A stretch of 6,517 bases of DNA, taken from positions 1 to 6,517 of the forward strand of contig JAGQGA010000319.1 in the NCBI GenBank assembly GCA_020432595.1. Direction: 5' to 3'. Made by a program: the position numbers and the translations under genes. Origin of the DNA: Anaerolineales bacterium. GTDB lineage: Bacteria; Chloroflexota; Anaerolineae; Promineifilales; Promineifilaceae. Shown piece by piece: positions 1 to 5,358 of this stretch (position 1 is its first letter; every line of letters begins with the position of its first letter). The notes under the pieces were generated by a model. The model was not told the origin of the DNA, searched no databases, and worked only from the letters and a program-made list of their open reading frames with translations.

Positions 1-253
1 TGCCATGCCCATTGTCCGCCCAACGGCCGTTGGTGTGGCTCTCCTCAGCTTCATCCTCTACTGGAGCGACTTCATCAGCCCGCTGCTCTATCTGCGCCGC
101 GAAGCCAACTACACCCTGCCCATCGCCCTGCAACTGGCGCAACAACTTGGCCGCTCCGACTGGCCGCTGCTGCTGGCAACGGCCGTTTTTGCCAGCGCCA
201 TCCCCGTCACCCTCTTCCTCGCCCTCCAACCCTACTTTGCCCGTCTCGACTAA
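1..253 (+). CDS. Sugar ABC transporter permease, MalG-like (CUT1), 3' end only
   Basis: This is the C-terminal end of an inner-membrane permease of a carbohydrate ABC importer; the gene starts before the window, and the Met at position 5 is probably internal. About 83 residues are visible. The fragment has the usual closing pattern of MalG-type permeases: a hydrophobic segment around VGVALLSFILYWSDFISPLL, the conserved YTLPIAL stretch after a short loop, a last membrane helix (LLLATAVFASAIPVTLFLAL), and an aromatic/basic tail (QPYFARLD). The EAA loop that contacts the ATPase would lie upstream, outside the window. Its likely partner is the lipoprotein binding protein at 2116-3384, although an MFS gene and a repeat cassette lie between them. 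Two copies of the AACGGCCGTT palindrome (22-31, 178-187) are in this gene, each read as Thr-Ala-Val. The family call is firm; the substrate is unknown. Confidence 0.85.
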   Translation, partial: AMPIVRPTAVGVALLSFILYWSDFISPLLYLRREANYTLPIALQLAQQLGRSDWPLLLATAVFASAIPVTLFLALQPYFARLD

Positions 254-320
254 CTTGGCCTTCCCGTAATTGTTGAAAGATATACAATAGATGAAATTTT
301 GGTGTAGAAACAAGAAATGA

Positions 321-410
321 CACAGAGTTTCACAGAGGTTGGAGAGAGTTTCACAGAGAAAAAGAAAATCAGTTCAATTCTTCGCTGTGTCTTCTCTGTG
401 AAGCTCTGTG
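321..410. repeat. CACAGAG-type inverted repeat with two left arms
   Basis: The 195-bp spacer between the permease stop and the MFS start is dominated by this repeat. The 14-mer AGAGTTTCACAGAG occurs twice (324-337 and 345-358, 21 bp apart). The right arm 392-410 reads TTCTCTGTGAAGCTCTGTG. Positions 345-360 can pair with 392-407 (16 bp, one G-U, 31-nt loop), or 321-337 can pair with 394-410 (17 bp, one G-U). Only one pairing can form at a time because both use the same right arm. No ORF of note lies inside. The unit resembles dispersed intergenic repeats and shares the CACAGA core with the cassette ends at 1723-1748 and 2072-2097. The rest of the spacer (254-320) is AT-rich, and I see no convincing promoter in it. 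Confidence 0.75.
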
Positions 411-419
411 CAACTTTTT
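345..419 (+). terminator. Possible intrinsic terminator after the permease gene
   Basis: The 16-bp stem 345-360/392-407 is followed, after CAAC, by five T residues (415-419). This could end transcription of the upstream ABC permease operon. The large 31-nt loop, the competing pairing and the gap between stem and T-run make it a poor match to a classical terminator, so this is only a candidate. Confidence 0.25.
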
Positions 420-435
420 CGGCTCTGGCTCATCC

Positions 436-439
436 AGGG
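436..439 (+). promoter_or_regulatory. Ribosome binding site of the MFS gene
   Basis: AGGG lies 9 nt upstream of the ATG at 449. It supports that start over the out-of-frame ATG at 442, which would be only 2 nt away. Confidence 0.45.
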
Positions 440-448
440 CTATGATCT

Positions 449-1735
449 ATGATTACCAACCCGACCGACACCCACCAACCCAGCCTGTGGCAGCGCATCC
501 GCCAACTGCCGCGCAATATCTGGATCCTCACCTGGGCATCCTTCCTCACCGACATCTCCACCGATATGATTGTCCATCTCATCCCCTTCTTTCTGGCAAA
601 TGTGTTGGGGGTTCGCACCGTCACCATTGGCCTTATTGAAGGCGTGGCCGAAACAACCGCCAGTTTGCTCAAAATCGTATCCGGCCGCATCTCTGACCAA
701 CTCGGCCAGCGCAAATGGCTCACAGTCGCCGGTTATGGTTTGTCTACCGCAGCCAAACCCTTTTTGATCTTAGCCAATAGCTGGCAAACGGTGCTGGGGG
801 TGAAGTTTTTTGAGCGCATGGGCAAAGGCATTCGTACCGCACCGCGTGATGCCTTGGTGGCTGACAGCATCGAGCCGCAGCACCGGGGGCTGGCCTTTGG
901 GCTGCACCGCGCTGGCGACACGGCCGGTGCCGCCGTCGGTTTGCTCATCGCCTTGCTCGTCGTTTGGTTCATGCAGGGTCGCCAACTGACGTTGGAGCTA
1001 CCAACCTTTCACACCTTGGTCTGGCTGAGCGTCATTCCGGCTGTGTTGGCGGTGGTTTTGCTGGCGGTAGGTATTGAGGAAAAACAGCGGACGGGGGAGG
1101 ATAAACGGCCGTTTATTACCCCCCAACCCTTCCCAACCGAGTTCAAACGCTTCCTCATCATCGTTGTGGTATTCACCCTAGGCAACTCATCCGATGCCTT
1201 TTTAGTCCTGCGAGCGCAGGAACGTGGCTTCAGCATTTTAGGCGTGATGGCGCTGCTCCTTGGCTTCAATCTCTTATACGCTACCATTTCCAGTCCCGCT
1301 GGCTCACTTTCCGATAAGCTGGGGCGACGCACGCTAATTATGGGCGGCTGGCTGCTTTATGCACTGGTGTACGCTGGTTTTGCCTTTGCCCAAACGGGCT
1401 GGCATATCGTCGTGCTGTATGGCCTGTACGGTCTTTATTATGGTCTGGCTAACGGTACCGCCAAAGCATACGTGGCCGATCTGGTGGCACCGACCATGCG
1501 AGGCACAGCCTATGGTTGGTTTAATGCAGCACAGGGATTGGCTGCCCTGCCTGCCAGCGTCCTGGCCGGTTTGTTATGGCAAGGGGTGGGCGATTGGGCT
1601 GGTTTCGGTGTACAGGCTCCCTTCCTGGTGGGGGCGGTGTTGGCAATAACGGCCGTTATTCTCCTCCTCCTCTGGCTACCCAAACACACAAACTCGATTA
1701 GCATTGCAGCCCTCAAGATTAAAAACACAGATTAA
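449..1735 (+). CDS. Major facilitator superfamily transporter (12 TM)
   Basis: This 428-residue inner-membrane secondary transporter probably has 12 helices and shows the MFS two-fold repeat. Motif A appears in both halves: GRISDQLGQRK at residues 79-89 and GSLSDKLGRRT at 285-295. A second pair of matching segments follows: RMGKGIRTAPRDALVADS (123-140) and, in the second half, GTAKAYVADLVAPTMRG (336-352). A hydrophilic loop at about 210-232 separates the halves. The conserved RxGKGIRTAPRDALxAD stretch is one I associate with an uncharacterised MFS subgroup, so substrate and direction cannot be assigned. ATG 449 is favoured by AGGG 9 nt upstream. The final residues (about KNTD) and the TAA stop lie in the left inverted repeat of the cassette at 1723-2097, so the native C-terminus may have been altered. 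Two AACGGCCGTT copies are present (1104-1113, 1648-1657). Confidence 0.88.
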   Translation: MITNPTDTHQPSLWQRIRQLPRNIWILTWASFLTDISTDMIVHLIPFFLANVLGVRTVTIGLIEGVAETTASLLKIVSGRISDQLGQRKWLTVAGYGLSTAAKPFLILANSWQTVLGVKFFERMGKGIRTAPRDALVADSIEPQHRGLAFGLHRAGDTAGAAVGLLIALLVVWFMQGRQLTLELPTFHTLVWLSVIPAVLAVVLLAVGIEEKQRTGEDKRPFITPQPFPTEFKRFLIIVVVFTLGNSSDAFLVLRAQERGFSILGVMALLLGFNLLYATISSPAGSLSDKLGRRTLIMGGWLLYALVYAGFAFAQTGWHIVVLYGLYGLYYGLANGTAKAYVADLVAPTMRGTAYGWFNAAQGLAALPASVLAGLLWQGVGDWAGFGVQAPFLVGAVLAITAVILLLLWLPKHTNSISIAALKIKNTD

Positions 1736-1748
1736 AAAGAACACAGAT
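1723..1748 (+). repeat. Left inverted repeat of the GxxExxY cassette
   Basis: This arm has two AACACAGAT nonamers separated by TAAAAAG. It supplies the last codons and the TAA stop (1733-1735) of the MFS gene. It pairs with 2072-2097, with three mismatches confined to the A/G-rich spacer between the nonamers. Confidence 0.8.
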
Positions 1749-2067
1749 ATGCCAAGAGAAATAACCACTGAACAAACATATCAACTTCGGGGGCTAATAT
1801 TTCAAGTCAGAAACGAATTACATATGGGGTGGTCTGAAGAAGTTTATCATCAGGCTCTGGTAAAGCATCTAGAGGCTAACAACATTCCAGCCCAGTCTAA
1901 ACCACGGTATAAACTGTTTCATCGAAACATCGAAGTTCATACCTTTGAAGCTGACTTAATCGTTTGGGAAGCCGTGATCTTAGAGCTAAAGGCTCTTCCT
2001 TAAATTTGCTCTGGTCATCAATTTTGGCAAAAAACAGCTCCAAATCTACGGCATCCATGCTGACTAA
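1749..2067 (+). pseudogene. GxxExxY protein (PDDEXK_3 nuclease-like), frameshifted with internal deletion
   Basis: The zero frame from ATG 1749 gives 84 residues and stops at 2001-2003. It contains the family signature in G-W-S-E-E-V-Y form (GxxExxY), followed by FEADLIVWEAVILELKAL. The D and the E-x-K of that stretch are the PD-(D/E)XK-like core residues. Full-length relatives are about 120-130 residues and continue past ELKAL with a segment ending in a hydrophobic LLINFG strand. That end is still readable here, shifted to the +1 frame: ALVINFGKKQLQIYGIHAD then TAA at 2065-2067. About 20 codons between ELKAL and LVINFG seem to be missing, so the gene is probably inactive. The start is ATG 1749 rather than an upstream ATG in the MFS gene, because homology begins there and it sits just after the left repeat. 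Base composition is clearly more AT-rich than its neighbours. Confidence 0.75.
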
Positions 2068-2071
2068 ATCC

Positions 2072-2097
2072 ATCTGTGTTCCCTTCAATCTGTGTTT
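2072..2097 (-). repeat. Right inverted repeat of the GxxExxY cassette
   Basis: This is the inverted counterpart of 1723-1748, with two ATCTGTGTT nonamers (2072-2080, 2088-2096). A possible GTG start for the downstream binding-protein frame (2092) falls inside it, which argues that this GTG is not the real start. Confidence 0.8.
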
Positions 2098-2115
2098 ACA
2101 AACATTTCAAAAAAC

Positions 2116-3384
2116 ATGATTAAACAAATAACCCTCCTTATTTTCCTCCTGCTCACCGCCTGTCAAAAGCAGCAGCCTGCCACCGTCACCTTCATGGTCT
2201 CCGGTGACCCCGCCGAACGGGCGGCCTATTTGGAACTGGTGGACGCTTTTCACGCTCACCACGACGACATCCACATCGAACTCACCCACATCCCCTCCGA
2301 CCGCGACTACCGTACCCGGTTGGCAACCGAATTTGCCGCTGGCACCCCGCCCGACATCACGCTGATGAACTACCGCCGCTACGCTGCCTTTGCCGCCAAC
2401 GACCTGCTCGAACCCATCGGCCCCTATCTTGACAGCAGCGACCTTATCCAGCCCGATGATTTCTACCCCATCGCCCTGCAAGGCTACTACTGGCAAGGCA
2501 TTCTCACCTGTCTGCCGCAAAACCTGTCCAGCCTCGTCGTTTATTACAACCAGGATTTGTTTGATGCGGCCGGCGTGGCCTACCCACCCGATAAATGGAT
2601 GTGGGATGAGTTCGTCGCCACGGCCAAAGCGTTAACCAAGGACACCGACGACGACGGGCAGATTGACCAGTACGGGCTGGGTGTTGAGCCATCGCTCTAT
2701 CGGCTGGCACCCTTCATCTGGCAAAACAACGCCCCGCTGGTGGATGACTCCATTGCCCCCACCCGCCTCACCCTGACGCGGCTTCCCACCTTTGAGGCGG
2801 TGGAATGGTTTGTCAATTTGCGGCAGGCTCATGGGGTGGTGCCGGGGCGGGTGGAAGAAACGGCGCAGGACAGTGAGAGCCGCTTTGTAGCTGGCACCAC
2901 GGCCATGTTTTTAGACAGTCGGCGCGGCACCCCCACCTACCGCGAAATTGACAGCTTTACCTGGGACGTGGCTCCGCTGCCGCAGGGCAAAACGGCGGCC
3001 GGCGTGGTTCACAGCGACGCTTACTGCCTCTCCAAAACGACGGCCAACAAGGAGGCGGCGTGGGCATTTATTGAATTTGCCAATTCAGTGGAAGGGCAAA
3101 CGATTATTGCCCGCACCGGCCGCACCGTGCCTTCGCTCATCGCCGTGGCTGAATCTGATGCCTTCCTTGACCCCGGCCAACTGCCCAGCCGCAGCCGCGT
3201 CTGGCTCGACACCATTCCCACGCTCCAGCTTGTGCCGGTGATTAGCACGTGGCAAGAGATTGAGGGGACTGCGAATGAGGAGTTGGCGCGGGCGTTTTAT
3301 GGGGAGGTGGATGTACAAACGGCCGTTAATCAAACCACCCAGCGCACCGAAGAATATTTCTTGCTCGGCACCACGGGGCAATAA
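2116..3384 (+). CDS. ABC sugar-binding lipoprotein (extracellular solute-binding protein family 1)
   Basis: This 422-residue protein captures substrate, probably a sugar or oligosaccharide, outside the membrane and delivers it to a CUT1 ABC importer. It opens with a lipoprotein signal: MIKQITLLIFLLLTAC, with lipobox LTAC and the lipidated Cys at residue 16. The mature part has the usual family-1 pattern: an N-terminal strand (ATVTFMVSGDP), helix and AAGTPPDITLMN (74-85), and VVYYNQDLFDAAGVAYPPDKW (about 141-161). A calcium-loop-like DTDDDGQIDQYG follows at 176-187, then a C-terminal AAWAFIEFANS segment (334-344). ATG 2116 is chosen over GTG 2092 because it places the signal peptide correctly and lies outside the cassette repeat. 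No Shine-Dalgarno is visible before it. The partner is probably the permease ending at 253. One AACGGCCGTT copy is at 3318-3327. Confidence 0.9.
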   Translation: MIKQITLLIFLLLTACQKQQPATVTFMVSGDPAERAAYLELVDAFHAHHDDIHIELTHIPSDRDYRTRLATEFAAGTPPDITLMNYRRYAAFAANDLLEPIGPYLDSSDLIQPDDFYPIALQGYYWQGILTCLPQNLSSLVVYYNQDLFDAAGVAYPPDKWMWDEFVATAKALTKDTDDDGQIDQYGLGVEPSLYRLAPFIWQNNAPLVDDSIAPTRLTLTRLPTFEAVEWFVNLRQAHGVVPGRVEETAQDSESRFVAGTTAMFLDSRRGTPTYREIDSFTWDVAPLPQGKTAAGVVHSDAYCLSKTTANKEAAWAFIEFANSVEGQTIIARTGRTVPSLIAVAESDAFLDPGQLPSRSRVWLDTIPTLQLVPVISTWQEIEGTANEELARAFYGEVDVQTAVNQTTQRTEEYFLLGTTGQ

Positions 3385-3442
3385 AGAGATTGGAGATTGG
3401 AGATTGCAAACCAGCATCAATCTCTAATCTCCAATCTCCAAT
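3385..3442. repeat. Hairpin built from iterated GGAGATT units
   Basis: Just after the binding-protein stop, the left arm (3386-3406) reads as three tandem copies of a GAGATTG-type heptamer. The right arm (3418-3438) holds the complement. All 21 positions can pair, with one G-U, across an 11-nt loop. No T-run follows, so it is not a classical terminator, but it could stall polymerase or protect the 3' end of the upstream mRNA. It may be a member of a dispersed repeat family. Confidence 0.8.
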
Positions 3443-3469
3443 AACGTGTCTGTTTCCGCCCTTAAGCCG

Positions 3470-3475
3470 TATAAT
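3470..3475 (+). promoter_or_regulatory. TATAAT -10 element close to the EamA start (possible leaderless mRNA)
   Basis: A perfect TATAAT sits 8 bp before the ATG at 3484. Transcription starting about 7 bp downstream would begin at or next to the start codon, giving a leaderless message. This fits with the absence of a Shine-Dalgarno. No good -35 box is visible at the right distance, so confidence is low. Confidence 0.3.
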
Positions 3476-3483
3476 CCCCACCC

Positions 3484-4356
3484 ATGACCCGTACACGCGC
3501 TGTTTTGTTCCTCTTCCTGGCGGCGACCATGTTCAGCACCGCCGGACTATTCATCAAACTCATCTCCATCAGCCCGCTGGCGCTGGTGGGTGCCCGCAGC
3601 CTGATTGCCTCTCTTATCATCATCATCTGGCTGCGCCGTCCCCGCTTCACCTGGAATCGCTACCAAATTGGCGGCGCGGTGGCGCTCATGGGTGCCCAGC
3701 TCTTTTTTGTCATCGCAACCCGCCAGACAACTGCCGCCAACGCCGTCTTTATTCAGTTCACTGCCCCTGTCTACGTCGCTCTACTGGGCATCTGGTTTTT
3801 AGGCGAGCGCGCCCGGCCGCTGGACTGGGCAACGATGTTTATCATTGGGGTCGGCTTTTTCCTCTTTTTTGGCGACAAACTCACGCCGCAGGGGTTTTGG
3901 GGCAACATCAACGCGCTCATCAGCGGCATTTCGCTGGCGTGGCTGATGCTGTTTTTACGCAAGCAAAAGGATGGTTCGACCACAGAAACGATGCTGCTAG
4001 GTAACTTGCTGGCGGCGGTTGTGGGCTTGCCGTTTTTGCTGCGCGAATCGCCCACGCTGGCGGATTGGGGCGGGGTACTGTTCCTGGGCATTTTTCAGTT
4101 GGGGATTCCGTTTATTTTGATGTCGGTGGCGATTCGGTATTTAACGGCCGTTGAAGCCATCCTCATCCAAACCCTTGAACCCGTACTCAACCCCATTTGG
4201 GTCTTTCTGGTTGTGGGCGAAACGCCCGCACCGCTGGCATTAGTGGGAGGCTGTGTGGTATTAACGGCCGTTACCCTCCGCGCCATCCTCGCCAGCCGCA
4301 CCCCCCGCAAACAGCCCAACCGCAAGGCTCAAGCTGGCAACAGCACAGTGCCATAA
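3484..4356 (+). CDS. DMT superfamily transporter, EamA family
   Basis: This 290-residue inner-membrane protein has ten predicted helices in two EamA repeats. It is a drug/metabolite-type exporter or permease with no assignable substrate. The first repeat spans roughly residues 6-130 and includes ANAVFIQFTAPVYVALLGIWFLGER (about 85-109). The second spans about 136-272 and includes the equivalent VEAILIQTLEPVLNPIWVFLVVGE (about 213-236). The paired 'P-V-x' helix followed by a Gly-Glu turn is the family signature. A basic, polar tail (from about 271) follows the last helix and should be cytoplasmic. The start is the first ATG of the frame; no ribosome binding site is seen, but a TATAAT lies just upstream. 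The gene ends 8 bp from the convergent phosphodiesterase gene. Two AACGGCCGTT copies are present (4143-4152, 4263-4272), both read as Thr-Ala-Val in helices. Confidence 0.9.
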   Translation: MTRTRAVLFLFLAATMFSTAGLFIKLISISPLALVGARSLIASLIIIIWLRRPRFTWNRYQIGGAVALMGAQLFFVIATRQTTAANAVFIQFTAPVYVALLGIWFLGERARPLDWATMFIIGVGFFLFFGDKLTPQGFWGNINALISGISLAWLMLFLRKQKDGSTTETMLLGNLLAAVVGLPFLLRESPTLADWGGVLFLGIFQLGIPFILMSVAIRYLTAVEAILIQTLEPVLNPIWVFLVVGETPAPLALVGGCVVLTAVTLRAILASRTPRKQPNRKAQAGNSTVP

Positions 4357-4364
4357 ATCAATCG

Positions 4365-5261
4365 CTATCTGCCTAAAAGCGCCAGCAGTCTGTCCGGCCG
4401 GTCGGTGATGATGCCGTCTACGCCCCAATCGAGCATTCGCTGCATATCGTCGGTTTCGTTAACAGTCCAAACGTGAAATTCAATGTTGTGGTGCTGGGCA
4501 TCGCGGACAAAACGGCCGTTTACCACCCGCAAATCACCCCACGGCACAATCCCGCCGCGAAACTCCGGCACCTGAATTGCCTCCACCTGCGGCTGGTAGG
4601 TTGCCCCCAGCCATAGCTTGCTTAAGGCAAAAAAGGGAATGATCTCCGCTTGCACCATCGAGGTTGCCACTTCGGGGCACGCCTGCCGAAACGCCACAAT
4701 CGCCGCCTCGTTAAACGAAGCCACCAGCATTTGCTCCGCCATCCCCAGTTCACGAATGAGATCACACAGCGGCTCGGCCACCGGCGGCTCCTGCTCCTTA
4801 ATTTCCACGTTAAATCGCATCTGCGGAAACGCCGTCAACAGATCCCGCAGCGTCGGCACCCTCAATCCCTGGCCGCGATACGGGTAACTCTGCCCATCGT
4901 CGTCTGTCCAATAGTAGCCAGCATCCAACGCCTGCACCTCAGCCAGCGTCATCTCGCGCAATATCCCGCTGCCGTCGGTGGTGCGGTCAACGGTGTCATC
5001 GTGCATCATCACCAGTTCGCCGTCGGCAGTGGCGTGGACATCGGTTTCCAGCACGTCTACACCCAGAGCGACAGCGTTGGCAAAGGCGGTCATGGTGTTG
5101 CTGGGGCGCAACCCCTCGCCGCCCTGGTGGGCAATGACCAGCACATCGTCTGATGCGGCAAAAAACGGGTGGGGTGGTAATGGTTGGGAACGGAGGGTGA
5201 AGAGGAGATAAACGGCCGTTAATCCCACCACCACAATAATCAATCCACGCATCATCAACAT
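4365..5261 (-). CDS. Glycerophosphodiester phosphodiesterase, membrane-anchored
   Basis: This protein of up to 298 residues should hydrolyse glycerophosphodiesters to glycerol-3-phosphate plus an alcohol, using a metal-dependent TIM barrel. Visible family residues are the HQGGEGLRPSNT motif (catalytic His45, usually HRG), LETDVH (Glu72 and Asp74, metal ligands), MMHDDTVDRTTDGSG (His87), NVEIKE (Glu153, Lys155), and the closing WTVNE...GVDGIITDRPD. One N-terminal membrane segment (about residues 4-22) makes it an anchored, outward-facing enzyme rather than a cleaved one. Gln replaces the usual Arg after His45. The start is uncertain: an AAAAGGA Shine-Dalgarno overlaps the first ATG (5261), so the ATGs at 5255 or 5252, 5 or 8 nt downstream of it, are better spaced. 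The gene is divergent from the chelatase gene and convergent with the EamA gene. It carries palindrome copies at 4511-4520 and 5211-5220. Confidence 0.9.
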   Translation of the reverse strand: MLMMRGLIIVVVGLTAVYLLFTLRSQPLPPHPFFAASDDVLVIAHQGGEGLRPSNTMTAFANAVALGVDVLETDVHATADGELVMMHDDTVDRTTDGSGILREMTLAEVQALDAGYYWTDDDGQSYPYRGQGLRVPTLRDLLTAFPQMRFNVEIKEQEPPVAEPLCDLIRELGMAEQMLVASFNEAAIVAFRQACPEVATSMVQAEIIPFFALSKLWLGATYQPQVEAIQVPEFRGGIVPWGDLRVVNGRFVRDAQHHNIEFHVWTVNETDDMQRMLDWGVDGIITDRPDRLLALLGR

Positions 5262-5289
5262 CCTTTTGTGAACAAAATCTCAAACTTGG

Positions 5290-5317
5290 TTGCTAGGTTA
5301 GCACCATCAAGTATAAT
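5290..5317 (+). promoter_or_regulatory. Sigma70-like promoter for the chelatase gene
   Basis: TTGCTA (5290-5295, 4 of 6 matches to TTGACA) and a perfect TATAAT (5312-5317) are separated by 16 bp. Transcription would start near 5324, leaving a leader of about 35 nt before the ATG at 5359. It lies in the 97-bp divergent spacer between the phosphodiesterase and chelatase genes. Confidence 0.5.
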
Positions 5318-5347
5318 CCAATGGTTACTTTTAAAGAAAATTTTGTT

Positions 5348-5351
5348 GGAG
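5348..5351 (+). promoter_or_regulatory. Ribosome binding site of the chelatase gene
   Basis: GGAG lies 7 nt before ATG 5359. It supports this start over the out-of-frame ATG at 5355. Confidence 0.6.
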
Positions 5352-5358
5352 TAGATGC

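Larger units (their letters stand above)
1723..2097. mobile_element. 375-bp inverted-repeat cassette carrying a GxxExxY gene remnant
   Basis: Two 26-bp ends (1723-1748 and 2072-2097) match in inverted orientation at 23 of 26 positions. Each end contains two copies of the nonamer AACACAGAT, or its complement ATCTGTGTT, repeated with a 16-bp period (1724-1732, 1740-1748; 2072-2080, 2088-2096). The reading frame inside starts 1 bp after the left end, and its recovered stop lies 4 bp before the right end, so the ends wrap the gene tightly. No transposase is present and I see no clear target-site duplication. Calling it mobile is inference from the IR-gene-IR layout and from its overlap with the 3' end of the MFS gene. 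Confidence 0.55.

Noticed and set aside
273..300. TTGAAA and TACAAT boxes in the spacer after the permease gene, considered as a promoter.
   Set aside because: They are only 4 bp apart, and no partner box lies at a usable distance.
1704..1748. Upstream ATG (1704) as the start of the GxxExxY frame.
   Set aside because: It lies within MFS coding sequence and the left repeat; family homology begins at ATG 1749.
2092..2115. GTG 2092 as an N-terminal extension of the binding protein.
   Set aside because: It falls inside the cassette's right repeat, and the extra eight residues would displace a standard lipoprotein signal peptide that starts well at ATG 2116.
2107..2520. 137-residue minus-strand frame opposite the binding-protein gene.
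   Set aside because: No recognisable motif or ribosome binding site; it is antisense to a gene with clear family features.
3390..4004. 204-residue plus-strand frame overlapping the hairpin and the EamA gene.
   Set aside because: Low-complexity composition rich in His, Pro and Arg, typical of an alternate frame; the overlapping EamA frame has clear membrane repeats.
4357..4364. Bidirectional terminator between the convergent EamA and phosphodiesterase genes.
   Set aside because: The gap is only 8 bp and I see no stem-loop with T-runs around it.
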